Part shown: one piece after another, positions 49,299 to 57,796 of the stretch
Layout: every line of letters begins with the position of its first letter
Position numbering within the stretch: position 1 is the stretch's first letter
DNA from: Synechococcus sp. PCC 7335
GTDB lineage: Bacteria > Cyanobacteriota > Cyanobacteriia > Phormidesmidales > Phormidesmidaceae
Assembly (NCBI RefSeq): GCF_000155595.1
Contig: NZ_DS989904.1
Coordinates: forward strand, 1,689,175 to 1,753,174
Direction of reading: 5' to 3'
DNA: 64,000 nt
Program-made: the position numbers and the translations under genes
Notes under the pieces: generated by a model
Seen by the model: only the letters and a program-made list of their open reading frames with translations
Database searches by the model: none
What the model was told of the DNA's origin: nothing

Positions 49299-49345
49299 AG
49301 CGCCTAGCGGTTTTTCTTAGGGCGCTGTGGCCTTAAAGCCGATGG

Positions 49346-49660
49346 CTATCGCGATGCTTCAAACGCCTCGCGGTTTTCGTATATTTCAAATACACGGTCC
49401 ATGCTGGTGAGTTCAAACAGCATCTTGACCTGTGGATTAATTGAGCATACATACATCTCGCAGTCGCGCGATCGCACCGTTTTCAGTACAGAAACCAGTG
49501 TTCCTAGCCCAGAGCTATCGACGAAGGTAGTATCTTTTAGATCCATCAACAGCACATTGGAGCCACTAGACAAGGCGCGATCAACTTGTGAACGTATCTC
49601 TTGCGCTTTGGTCCCATCTAAGATGCCAGAAGGTGTCAATACTTGAACGGTTGTATCCAT
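49346..49660 (-). CDS. STAS-domain anti-sigma-factor antagonist (second copy)
   Basis: A 104-residue SpoIIAA/RsbV-type protein with the phosphorylatable serine in VDSSG (47-51, probably Ser49) and the C-terminal NPQVKMLFELTSMDRVFEIY. The ATG at 49660 is chosen; a GTG five codons upstream is possible. It is a paralogue of the STAS gene at 6866-7225, sharing the FELTxMDxVFEIY ending. Its neighbour is ssb on the opposite strand. A near-perfect palindrome at 49698-49723 lies just upstream. Confidence 0.87.
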   Translation of the reverse strand: MDTTVQVLTPSGILDGTKAQEIRSQVDRALSSGSNVLLMDLKDTTFVDSSGLGTLVSVLKTVRSRDCEMYVCSINPQVKMLFELTSMDRVFEIYENREAFEASR

Positions 49661-49979
49661 ACTCACCAAATTCACCTGGTTTCTTTACCTGATATAGCAA
49701 AGTAAGGATGCATTCTTACTTTGTGGGTAGAGCTGCTAATTGCTCTGTAGCGGTTTTAGCCGATGAGCATATCCTAAGCAGCTCTACGAAAGCTATAGTG
49801 GTCAGTTTACACTGATTTTCGTGCTGATTTGAGGACAGCAGACTGATCGCGTTTGTCGAGTCAATTAGGATACCTTCACTGGCTAGAACCTTTGTATAAC
49901 AGCAGACAGTCTGACTCAAAGATGTTCTAACGCGCTAGGACGTTTGGTCGTAGGAAGCACAGCTTTGAGAGCGTCGGCT
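49661..49979. other. 319-bp gap upstream of the STAS gene
   Basis: No gene is supported; a 67-codon frame at 49716-49919 has no protein-like features. The gap contains the palindrome at 49698-49723 and lies between two minus-strand genes. Confidence 0.4.
49698..49723. repeat. 26-bp near-perfect palindrome upstream of STAS
   Basis: CAAAGTAAG at 49698-49706 and CTTACTTTG at 49715-49723 pair fully; the eight bases between contain ATGCAT, so the whole is symmetrical apart from one G-T pair. It is 38-63 bp upstream of the STAS start. It could be an operator or leader hairpin. Confidence 0.7.
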
Positions 49980-51068
49980 TTAGGGAACATAAAGCTGACC
50001 CAGCTGATGGTGCTGGCCAATAGTGATCACTAAATCAACCTGCCTATTGTTGTGACTAGGGCGCGTCATCGGTTCAATAAATAGCTGGGGATGCAGCGCC
50101 TGCCAAAAGTACCTAACAAAAGCGGCAATCTCTTCGTCAGATAATCCGCTTTTCCCTTCAGCTATCATCTGTTGTTCAGCTTGCTGTCGCCACCGTTGAG
50201 AAAGCCGGTAGTCTTCTAGTGATAGCACTATCAAACTGTTTAAGTAATTCCAGAGCGGTAGATACGCGCTCAGTTGTCGGTTGCAATCATAGGCAAATAC
50301 GCGGTCAGCTTCGGTATCTATCGGTTCTGGCAGTCTACAAAGTTCGCTGAATGCCTCATCGGGTAAAGGCGGTATACCCACACACCACCCCTCAAACAAG
50401 ACAATTGTTGGCCTACTTATCAACTCTAACTCAGTGCGATCGCCTCGGCCCCCATACAAGGACTTATCGAATCGAGGTAGCTGCACTTGCTCGTCTGGGA
50501 CAGCCTTGATGATTTGAGCAAAGGTTCTTAGACCTAGATCAATGTCATGAGTACCTGGCGGTCCTCGCCAAACGAACCGTGGATCTTTTTCCCTAAGTTC
50601 GCAACGTTCTGCGTAGGTCAGGTATAGATCATCAAGGGATAGCACGGCTATCTGCTGGCCTAGCTCACGCAGTAAAAGCTGTAAAATTTTTGAAAGCGTC
50701 GTTTTGCCGCTTCCTTGCCCTCCTAGCATGCCTTGGACAAACAGATGCGTTCCTTGCGAGGCTTTGATCTGCTGCGCTTGGTTAATCTTTAGCGCTAGAG
50801 GCAGCCAAAGCCTCCACATTGGCTCAATCCAAGCTGCCCAGTCGCCCGGTAGCGGTAGTTTGATCTGTCCTAGCTGTAGCTTTTGAACGATAGATTGCAG
50901 TAGATGACTGCGATTGCTCAATGCCGATCCTACCGATGAAGCCTCTAACTGCCATACAGCGGCGCGCTCAGGAGCCAGCATCCAGTTAGTTACCTGTTCG
51001 TATTGAGCAGCTGTCGGCGTCTTGCCTTTTCCCCACAGGATGATAATCGGCCAGATACTATCAAACAT
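49980..51068 (-). CDS. glyK: D-glycerate 3-kinase
   Basis: Glycerate kinase returns photorespiratory D-glycerate to the Calvin cycle as 3-phosphoglycerate. The 362-residue protein has an N-terminal helical part and a P-loop kinase core with Walker A GGQGSGKT (116-123), LSLDDLYLTYAER and RGPPGTHDIDLG, which are typical of the plant-like class found in cyanobacteria. Start ATG at 51068. It follows the DUF3352 gene after 114 bp on the same strand. Confidence 0.87.
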   Translation of the reverse strand: MFDSIWPIIILWGKGKTPTAAQYEQVTNWMLAPERAAVWQLEASSVGSALSNRSHLLQSIVQKLQLGQIKLPLPGDWAAWIEPMWRLWLPLALKINQAQQIKASQGTHLFVQGMLGGQGSGKTTLSKILQLLLRELGQQIAVLSLDDLYLTYAERCELREKDPRFVWRGPPGTHDIDLGLRTFAQIIKAVPDEQVQLPRFDKSLYGGRGDRTELELISRPTIVLFEGWCVGIPPLPDEAFSELCRLPEPIDTEADRVFAYDCNRQLSAYLPLWNYLNSLIVLSLEDYRLSQRWRQQAEQQMIAEGKSGLSDEEIAAFVRYFWQALHPQLFIEPMTRPSHNNRQVDLVITIGQHHQLGQLYVP

Positions 51069-51182
51069 CTTGTCGCTTACATAGGGAAAGTCGCACTTGA
51101 GTAACGCTTTTGAGTAAAGGCTTTGAGTAAGGGGTTTTGAAGTAAAGAGCTTTGAACCGAAGGGTTCTTTGGTTTTGTGGCT

Positions 51183-52910
51183 TCAGCTAGGCTCTCTAAG
51201 ATGAACAAAGATGCTAACAGTTTCTTTCTCGCGAGTCGCAGCAACCGTATCGATATGGGAAAACACGGGAGCGGTAATAGTCGACACCTGCTTAAGTGCA
51301 GGAAATCTACGATTGAGCGCAGGCGCGACGGTCGGCCAATCAAGATAGATATAGCCCTCACTAGCAGCCTTACTAGCGGTCGTGGCCATTGGGGCAATCG
51401 CTTGTTCAAACCGCGCTGACTCTACCAATGGCTCTGACGCTACTAGCATTTTGTTCATTGCCCTCAAAGAGTCTGTAAAAATTTCATAGCGTTCTTGCTG
51501 TAGGTGCAAACCGAGGAGTTCTGTTTTCAGTTCACTACCTGAGCGCTGAGCGCTTTTAGAAGCGCTCAGTCGGGTCCAGGCTGTTACTGTTGTATCTCCT
51601 ACAGAGACAGGCACTTTACTATAGCCAGCGGCGATCGCGTACTGATCTAATGCTGCAATTCCTGCCTCATCTCGTTCAACAACTAAGCCCCAATCCTGTG
51701 ATCGCCCGGTACTCAGTTTGCTTAGAGCGTAGTCCCCTGTCGCCCAGCCCCACAGAGTGTCGTCAGTCTCTACCTGTAATGCTGGTTGCAACAGCGTAGG
51801 CAGCGCCTCAGTAGATAGGCCAACTGTTGCTAAATCTGATCTAAGCTGAGCAATATTGTGACCAGCGAGCACAATCTCACTATCTGCAGGCAAGAGCGCT
51901 AAGGTCTCTATAGGACGATCATCAGAGCGATCATCCAGGGGGCGATCTAGGTCTAGCTTTGTAGGCCTACTCCCAGGGGGCAGTGACTGTTGTGCTAGGT
52001 GGGTTGAGGGTCGTACCTCTGCAATCACACCGGTCCTGGCTAGTCCTAACGCCGCTGCAAATGACTTGTTTGAGCTAGCGTCACTAAGCGCGTCACTAGG
52101 TAGGTTCAGATCGAAATAGGCCAAACCAATCCGAGATCCAGGTAGAGCAGCAATGGTTTCGCGATACGCCGAGTTTTGAGCTAGATTTTCGGCAGTTTGA
52201 GCAACCTGGAGGCTACGCCTAAGCACCCGAACATCATTCGCTAGTAAAACAAACCGATCACCTACTAAGGCAGTCGCTTTGACTACCGATGATGACGGTG
52301 ATGATAGAGATGAGAGAATCCGAACGCCGCTAATTCTTTCACTATTGGGGATATTTCCAGATAGTGCCTGCTGCTGCCAAAACAGCTGCAAGAACTCTTT
52401 TGCCTGCTGCTGTCGGTTTGGTGCAATTTCAGCAGCGACTAAATAGCCTGGTTGCTGACCATTTGAAGGATCTACATCTAGATCGGCAACGGCGCGGGCA
52501 AACGTTACTTCGTCTCCAATCCAAGGCTGGATAGTTTGTTCGTAGTCCAACCCTGTTTTATCTAGAAATTGTTGCTTGATCTGATCAATTTCCTGTACAG
52601 TCTGCTGCCGCTGCTCAGGGTTTTCTAACGATTGTAAGAAAGCAACTAGCTTCTGCGGCTGTACTAGTAGCGAAACTGATAGATCAGACTGGCTAGGCAC
52701 AAACAAAGTGGCAGCAGCAACTGGGCGATCGCTCCCACTAAGCAGAGATAGCGGACTGTTCGATTCTAGATAAAGGAAACCACCGATACCGCATAAGAGA
52801 AGTATGGATGAGAGTGCCAGCATCGCTGCATAGAATCGCTCTGACCAAAATCCTGACCAAAATCCCCGCTTAGAGCGACTAGATCCAGAGGCTTTTGAAG
52901 CAGCGACCAT
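51183..52910 (-). CDS. DUF3352-domain membrane-anchored protein
   Basis: A protein of about 575 residues with an N-terminal membrane anchor (MLALSSILLLCGIGGFLYL near residues 30-50) and a long extracytoplasmic part. It matches cyanobacterial DUF3352 proteins, with VPSQSDLSVSLLVQPQKLVAFL, then TGLDYEQTIQPWIGDEV. The ATG at 52910 is preferred over the TTG at 52931. Function unknown; it is upstream of the glycerate kinase gene. A 110-codon frame over the gene's 3' end is an out-of-frame shadow. Confidence 0.82.
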   Translation of the reverse strand: MVAASKASGSSRSKRGFWSGFWSERFYAAMLALSSILLLCGIGGFLYLESNSPLSLLSGSDRPVAAATLFVPSQSDLSVSLLVQPQKLVAFLQSLENPEQRQQTVQEIDQIKQQFLDKTGLDYEQTIQPWIGDEVTFARAVADLDVDPSNGQQPGYLVAAEIAPNRQQQAKEFLQLFWQQQALSGNIPNSERISGVRILSSLSSPSSSVVKATALVGDRFVLLANDVRVLRRSLQVAQTAENLAQNSAYRETIAALPGSRIGLAYFDLNLPSDALSDASSNKSFAAALGLARTGVIAEVRPSTHLAQQSLPPGSRPTKLDLDRPLDDRSDDRPIETLALLPADSEIVLAGHNIAQLRSDLATVGLSTEALPTLLQPALQVETDDTLWGWATGDYALSKLSTGRSQDWGLVVERDEAGIAALDQYAIAAGYSKVPVSVGDTTVTAWTRLSASKSAQRSGSELKTELLGLHLQQERYEIFTDSLRAMNKMLVASEPLVESARFEQAIAPMATTASKAASEGYIYLDWPTVAPALNRRFPALKQVSTITAPVFSHIDTVAATREKETVSIFVHLREPS

Positions 52911-53085
52911 GCCTGTCACACTCGTAAACAACCTAGATAAGTTTAGAGTATTTAGGTTTACCAGGTCATCTCAGCAGCGACGTACCATTTTTGGTCTAGA
53001 AGGCTCCATAGGTGCTACACCAATAGAGCCAGGCTAAACTTTCTCTATGGCGATTGCTAACTTATGACGATTGCCATAGGGATAG

Positions 53086-53709
53086 CTAGCTCAAACCGCG
53101 GCTACGCCAAACACCTATCAGCTCGCCGTCAATACTCACTTCTGCGGCCGGATACTCCATAGGCGCAAACCGCGGATTAGCCGGTTTAAGCGTTACCTTG
53201 CCGTCTTCGAGGTAATAGTATTTCAACGTCATCGCCGATTCTACTCTCGCAGCCACAATCGTACCGTTACGAATTCGCTTAGGATCTTGCACTTTACGCA
53301 TGATCACAATATCGCCATCGTCGATCAGAGCTTCTATCATCGAATCACCTCGTACTCTTAGTGCGAAGTCACTTCCTTTGAAGTCAAGCGCTGTCGGATC
53401 GAATCGCTCTAGGGTTTCATCCGCGTCTAAGGTGTCAGCGAATGTTTCAACAATAGAGCCTGCTGCGATCGCACCGAAAATTGGCACGCCCTGCTTATCT
53501 TTCAAAATCCGGATTGTTCGCGCCTGTCCTTCTTTCCATTCGATATAACCTTTGCGACGCAGATGATCGAGTCGGCTTTGCACAGGCGCAGGCGATTTCA
53601 GCTTCATTTCGCGCATCATCTGCCGAATCGAAGGAGAATGACGATTCTCACGAATATAAACAACAAGCCAATCGTATAATTCCTGTTGCGCGTGAGTAAG
53701 AGGTTCCAT
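53086..53709 (-). CDS. lexA: LexA repressor
   Basis: LexA controls DNA-repair or, in cyanobacteria, other gene sets. From the ATG at 53709 the protein has 207 residues. The N-terminal winged helix reads LTHAQQELYDWLVVYI and SPSIRQMMREM. The autocleavage residues are all present, numbered from the ATG: Ala83-Gly84 in AIAAGSI, nucleophile Ser123 in RGDSMI and Lys163 in MTLKYYY. A self-cleavable repressor is therefore likely, which some cyanobacterial LexA proteins lack. It is next to rpoD, both on the minus strand. Confidence 0.93.
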   Translation of the reverse strand: MEPLTHAQQELYDWLVVYIRENRHSPSIRQMMREMKLKSPAPVQSRLDHLRRKGYIEWKEGQARTIRILKDKQGVPIFGAIAAGSIVETFADTLDADETLERFDPTALDFKGSDFALRVRGDSMIEALIDDGDIVIMRKVQDPKRIRNGTIVAARVESAMTLKYYYLEDGKVTLKPANPRFAPMEYPAAEVSIDGELIGVWRSRGLS

Positions 53710-53799
53710 CAAAATTTGCAGAACTACCAGCTATCTACTAATAAGAACAACCGTACCAACTCACATCGCTTTTGTCCACAGTCAACTTCATACCCCCTT

Positions 53800-53831
53800 A
53801 CAAAAGGCAAACAGAACAAAAGGCAAACAGA
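53800..53831. repeat. Two-copy 16-bp tandem duplication
   Basis: acaaaaggcaaacaga at 53800-53815 is repeated exactly at 53816-53831, about 90 bp upstream of the lexA start. Confidence 0.85.
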
Positions 53832-53974
53832 AGCGCCAGACGCCCCATAAACTATCTCACCCAATCCAAATGCGCGCGCCACTACCTTGCAGCGACCATC
53901 ACGACTAAGGTAGTCACTAACGCTGGAACTTCACTTTTTAGTTGAGTCATCAATGCAGGGGCCAAAACTATCAG

Positions 53975-54012
53975 AAAAGGGATAGTGTCAGCCTAAGTCG
54001 ACACTACCCCTT
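53975..54012 (-). terminator. Terminator after rpoD
   Basis: On the minus strand aaggggtagtgtc pairs with gacactatccctt over 13 positions with one wobble, 10-base loop, followed by TTTTC. It starts 59 bases past the rpoD stop. Confidence 0.75.
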
Positions 54013-54071
54013 CTTCTACAAGCTTGAATCAATAGCCTCAAGCTCTTTGGTTCAAAGACAATCTGCTCGTG

Positions 54072-55286
54072 CTAGCGAATGTACTCTTTGAGAACGCTGT
54101 TACGATTGGGATGACGGAGCTTACGCAGTGCCTTAGCCTCAATCTGACGAATTCGCTCACGAGTGACGTTGAAAATTTGACCAATCTCTTCGAGGGTCTT
54201 CATCCGGCCATCGTCTAGACCGTAACGCAGACGCAGCACATCACGCTCACGTGGACTCAACGTACTTAGCACGCTTTCTAGATCTTCGCGCAGTAAGCTC
54301 TTGGAAACCTCATCTTCAGGGGTTTCCCCGTCGGACTCAATGAAGTCACCTAAGCGAGAATCCTCTTCTTTACCGATGGGCGTTTCTAAGGAAATTGGCA
54401 GTTGTGCCGACTTGGCAATAAAGCGTAGCTTCTCGATGGTCATTTCCATACGAGTTGCAATTTCTTCTTCAGTCGGCTTACGACCAAGTTCTTGAGAAAG
54501 CAACTTAGTAGTCTTTTTAATCCGAGAGATGGTCTCATACAGGTGAACTGGAAGCCGAATAGTGCGAGATTGATCTGCAATTGCCCGAGTAATTGCCTGA
54601 CGGATCCACCAGGTCGCGTAAGTAGAAAACTTGTAGCCTTTCTCGTGGTCAAACTTTTCAGCAGCGCGAATGAGGCCCAAGCTGCCCTCTTGAATTAGGT
54701 CTTGAAAAGATAGACCTCGATTCATATATTTCTTGGCAATTGATACCACTAGGCGCAGGTTAGACTGAACCATCTTGTCTTTCGCTCTACGCCCTTGATA
54801 TAAGCGGCGACGGAATGCCGGTAGCGGCATGTCTACAGCATTCGCCCAGTCTGCATCAGTAGGCTCATCGTCTAGCTGGTCGTCAATCTCATCTCGAATA
54901 CGCTCTAGCTCTAACAAATCAGCGATTTTTCGAGCTAGTTCAATCTCTTCTTCAGCGCGCAAGAGTCTGATCCGACCAATCTCCTGTAGATATAGGCGAA
55001 TAGAATCTTCGGTATAGTGCTTTTTCTTGGTTTGAGCGGTCCGACGACGGGCTTTGCCCTTAGCGGCACCCCGAGTTGCTTTGGCCTTGGTAGCAGTGCC
55101 TTCCTCTGCTACGCCAGTCTCATCTTTCGTTGTCTTCGCGGTCCCTTGTTTAGCTGCTTGACTAGTGGCTTCACTCTTCCCGGTCAAGTCGATAGTTACT
55201 GAAGTTACTGATGCTGCTGACTGACTAGTCGCTTTGGCCTCAATAGTAGACTCTAAAGTTTCAAGTGTTGTATTAGCCTGGGTCAT
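54072..55286 (-). CDS. rpoD: Principal sigma factor RpoD/SigA (group 1)
   Basis: The housekeeping sigma subunit of RNA polymerase. The 404-residue protein has a variable N-terminal segment (1-90, Ala/Thr/Lys-rich), region 1.2 ([13 protein letters not shown], 97-109), regions 2.1-2.4 with [19 protein letters not shown] and [17 protein letters not shown], region 3, and region 4.2 with [20 protein letters not shown] (about 371-390). Length is typical of cyanobacterial SigA rather than the larger proteobacterial RpoD. The 809-bp gap upstream suggests a long leader or several promoters. Confidence 0.95.
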   Translation of the reverse strand: MTQANTTLETLESTIEAKATSQSAASVTSVTIDLTGKSEATSQAAKQGTAKTTKDETGVAEEGTATKAKATRGAAKGKARRRTAQTKKKHYTEDSIRLYLQEIGRIRLLRAEEEIELARKIADLLELERIRDEIDDQLDDEPTDADWANAVDMPLPAFRRRLYQGRRAKDKMVQSNLRLVVSIAKKYMNRGLSFQDLIQEGSLGLIRAAEKFDHEKGYKFSTYATWWIRQAITRAIADQSRTIRLPVHLYETISRIKKTTKLLSQELGRKPTEEEIATRMEMTIEKLRFIAKSAQLPISLETPIGKEEDSRLGDFIESDGETPEDEVSKSLLREDLESVLSTLSPRERDVLRLRYGLDDGRMKTLEEIGQIFNVTRERIRQIEAKALRKLRHPNRNSVLKEYIR

Positions 55287-56095
55287 GCCGCGTTCCTTGT
55301 GCTCCTTCTTAGTGAGTAACGTGTGAGTAATTTGCGTAATTTAGATTTTGTGGTGTGATGCTTAGGTAAGACGTAGGCCCTAAGCAACCTGGTGCTCAAC
55401 ATTAATTGTCGGTAAACTTCTATGTGCATATCTTGTATGCAGGGAAGTTTTCAGCTCCAGTCTTACGACAGATTCGATCTGCAGATTCAACCTTCTAACA
55501 TATATTCGTTGATGCTTCCTTACAGATACCTATACCGACGTAACTAGTAACCTAGCTGAACTAGGCTTACTTTCTAACTTTCAGCTTGTCGTCCTTGAAA
55601 TTTAGCAGTCCAAGACTAACAGCTAGCGTTTAGCCAGTGTCAATAGAACCTGCAAGGAGCACCTATCCTATGTACTTAGCCTTCCTGTAAAGTGCGCCTC
55701 CCTAGAAAATACAAAAGCCTCTATGGCCGGTATTGATAAACAGCTGCATTTTGAGGACTACCGAACTCAACTAAGCACCAACTAAGTACATAGTGTGGAG
55801 ATCGCTTGAGCAGTTTCATGGGAACCTCAGCACAGATGAGCTTCTTTGAGCTGACAGGAGGCTACCCACTAATCAAAATAAAGTTAAAATGCCATCGTCG
55901 AACCCAGTAGATTGTATCCTTTAGGACAGAAATTAGCCACTAAAGTTCCAGCCGAAAAAGTCGATTGGGCTCCTAACATTTTCACAGCTGCATTGTTACA
56001 GTGGTAACACGGACTACTTAAAAATGCATGCTATGTATTAACCTTTCTCAAATAAAATTCATGCATGCCGTTTTTGATCCCATGGTAAGAATGAA
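55287..56095. other. 809-bp gap upstream of rpoD
   Basis: This is the longest gene-free stretch outside the ends. I see no RNA gene or convincing frame; short frames of 20 to 30 codons (for example near 55742 and 55818) lack support. It contains palindromes ATCTGCAGAT near 55479 and GTTAC-agtg-GTAAC at 55995-56008, and paired ATGCATG words around 56024-56067. The promoters of rpoD should be here, together with the 3' end of thyX. Confidence 0.5.
55995..56008. repeat. Short interrupted palindrome downstream of thyX
   Basis: GTTAC-agtg-GTAAC has 5-bp arms and a 4-base spacer. It could be a protein-binding site, but this length is close to chance. Confidence 0.35.
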
Positions 56096-56818
56096 CTATG
56101 GAGAGAGACGGGCTTTTTTTAGGCGGTTGTCTTCATACCATTGTGCGATCGCTGGAACCCAATCCTGAAACTGTGGCCAGATCGCTTCGCATAGCTTTTG
56201 TGCTTCTAGCTGAGCATCTGCTTTCCAGCGCAAATCTAGAAGATGCATTAAAGAACGAGCATTTGCAGATACTACCCAATGCTGTCTGACGTCGAATGGA
56301 ATTAGCCCCCGGGCATGCTCTTCAGAAAATCCCTGCTCAATTCGCATTTGATAGCGCTGAGCGCCTTTGACGCACCAGTCTAAGTCTTCTTGACGAAGCG
56401 CTTCTGTATAGTCATACTTTTTGCCTTGACGGTCAGTGTAAGAACCGACAGGTCGTAGGTAAAAGACATCTTCTACATCCGTTTTACCACTAGCCACATC
56501 GGCAATACGAGCGCCTGTGTATCGAAAAGATTGAACATCAAAGCTCAAGCCAACGCGGTGAGTACGAATCTGTTGCATGGTCGAATGGGGGAAAAAGCCA
56601 CAGTTCAGCACAATCTGAGGGTGTTCTAGGGGGCCATAGTGACCGCGCCCTCCTTTGAGCAAGTTGCGAATGACTAGCTCTCCAGCCTTCTCTTCTGAAG
56701 GCCATTCGACGCGCTGGTCCCACACGAACGCTTCTGCGTAATCTTGGTGCATGGCAGCGTAGATAGTTTGCTGTGGGTTGGGTGTTTTTGAGATGACCTC
56801 AACTCTGAAGCGATCCAT
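56096..56818 (-). CDS. thyX: Flavin-dependent thymidylate synthase ThyX
   Basis: ThyX makes dTMP from dUMP using FAD. The 240-residue protein has the family core HYGPLEHPQIVLNC, then QIRTHRVGLSFDVQSFRYT, a variant of the ThyX motif RHRxxSxxxxSxR: here THR replaces RHR and one extra residue separates it from the first serine. The C-terminal part with RSLMHLLDLRWKADAQLE is typical. No thyA is seen. It is divergent from msrA with a 209-bp gap. Confidence 0.92.
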   Translation of the reverse strand: MDRFRVEVISKTPNPQQTIYAAMHQDYAEAFVWDQRVEWPSEEKAGELVIRNLLKGGRGHYGPLEHPQIVLNCGFFPHSTMQQIRTHRVGLSFDVQSFRYTGARIADVASGKTDVEDVFYLRPVGSYTDRQGKKYDYTEALRQEDLDWCVKGAQRYQMRIEQGFSEEHARGLIPFDVRQHWVVSANARSLMHLLDLRWKADAQLEAQKLCEAIWPQFQDWVPAIAQWYEDNRLKKARLSP

Positions 56819-57027
56819 AGATGATGAAGGAAAAGACAGGGTTTATATCTTCCTCGATCATCATCGTTAATTGGTAATCGAACCCCATAGCTTAATATTT
56901 TGTCGGTTTCTACGCTTAGTGATGTTCGGATGCCAACATGAGCGCAAACCTGATTAACCTTCTAAAATAAGAGCACCTTGGTAGAGAAAACTCTATTCAA
57001 CTGCTCAGATATTTGGAATATAGCAAT

Positions 57028-57693
57028 ATGGCATTTTTTGGAATGGGTCTTGGCAAGAAGGATGTCCTGCCCAGCGAGAAAGAGGCACTTCCTGGCCGTG
57101 AAAAGGCAATGTCGGTAGTCAATAAACACTACGTCAATGACAATCCAATTCAAGGACCGTTTCCTGAAGGCATGGAGACAGCGATGTTTGGGCTGGGCTG
57201 CTTTTGGGGTGCAGAGCGAAAGTTCTGGCAGGCAGAAGGTGTATATAGTACTGCTGTTGGCTATGCCGCTGGCGTCACGCCAAATCCTACCTACCGAGAA
57301 GTTTGCTCTGGTATGACAGGTCACAATGAGGTTGTCTTTGTGGTCTTTGATCCAAAGGTGATTAGCTATGACGCTCTACTGAAGCTTTTTTGGGAGAGCC
57401 ATAATCCTACTCAAGGAATGCGACAGGGTAACGATAGAGGAACACAATATCGTTCTGGCATCTATACCTATTCTGACGCGCAGCTAGAGGCGGCTAAGAA
57501 GTCTAAGGAAATGTACCAGGAGGCTTTGAGCAAGTCCGGCTACGGTGAAATCACAACTGAAATTCTGCCAGCGCCTGAGTTTTATTACGCAGAAGACTAT
57601 CATCAGCAGTATCTAGCGAAAAATCCAGGTGGCTACTGTGGCCTAGGGGGTACTAATGTATCTTGCCCGATTGGAGTGGGTGCAGTTTCGTAA
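57028..57693 (+). CDS. msrA: Peptide methionine sulfoxide reductase MsrA
   Basis: MsrA reduces methionine-S-sulfoxide in proteins with thioredoxin. From the ATG at 57028 the protein has 221 residues: an N-terminal extension of about 50 residues, the catalytic Cys58 in GCFWGAER (57-64), GYAAG and [11 protein letters not shown], and resolving cysteines in the C-terminal [20 protein letters not shown] five codons upstream is possible. It probably acts in cytoplasmic oxidative-stress defence. No msrB is adjacent. Confidence 0.93.
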   Translation: MAFFGMGLGKKDVLPSEKEALPGREKAMSVVNKHYVNDNPIQGPFPEGMETAMFGLGCFWGAERKFWQAEGVYSTAVGYAAGVTPNPTYREVCSGMTGHNEVVFVVFDPKVISYDALLKLFWESHNPTQGMRQGNDRGTQYRSGIYTYSDAQLEAAKKSKEMYQEALSKSGYGEITTEILPAPEFYYAEDYHQQYLAKNPGGYCGLGGTNVSCPIGVGAVS

Positions 57694-57744
57694 GCGTTCG
57701 TTTTAGCTAAGCCGCTTGTAATTACTGAACTTAATAACGATCTA

Positions 57745-57770
57745 GTTTAGAACGCCAGTTTAGAACGCCA
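57745..57770. repeat. Two-copy 13-bp tandem duplication
   Basis: gtttagaacgcca at 57745-57757 is repeated exactly at 57758-57770 between msrA and galE. Confidence 0.85.
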
Positions 57771-57796
57771 TGGTAAGGGATTAACTGCCATGGCGT
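57765..57796. terminator. Hairpin between convergent msrA and galE
   Basis: acgccatgg at 57765-57773 pairs with ccatggcgt at 57788-57796 across a 14-base loop. The right arm overlaps the last galE codons and is followed by only three Ts on the plus strand. It may serve as a shared terminator, but the evidence is modest. Confidence 0.4.

Larger units (their letters stand above)
53710..54071. other. 362-bp gap between lexA and rpoD
   Basis: This holds the lexA promoter and the rpoD terminator. A perfect 16-bp tandem duplication (acaaaaggcaaacaga) lies at 53800-53831. I searched by eye for a LexA-type operator (AGTAC-GTACT) and saw none that is convincing. Confidence 0.5.

Noticed and set aside
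49716-49919. 67-codon minus-strand frame upstream of the STAS gene
   Set aside because: No protein-like pattern, and it contains the palindrome found at its edge.
51077-51409. 110-codon minus-strand frame over the end of the DUF3352 gene
   Set aside because: Out-of-frame overlap with a better supported gene; the basic Leu/Arg-rich text is typical of a shadow frame.
55742-55910. Short frames of 20 to 30 codons before rpoD as small genes
   Set aside because: No membrane helix, no clear ribosome-binding site and no known small photosystem protein sequence.
56540-56600. ThyX motif deviation as a sign of loss of function
   Set aside because: The variant THRVGLSFDVQSFR keeps the key His, Arg and Ser residues, and I believe similar forms occur in other cyanobacteria.
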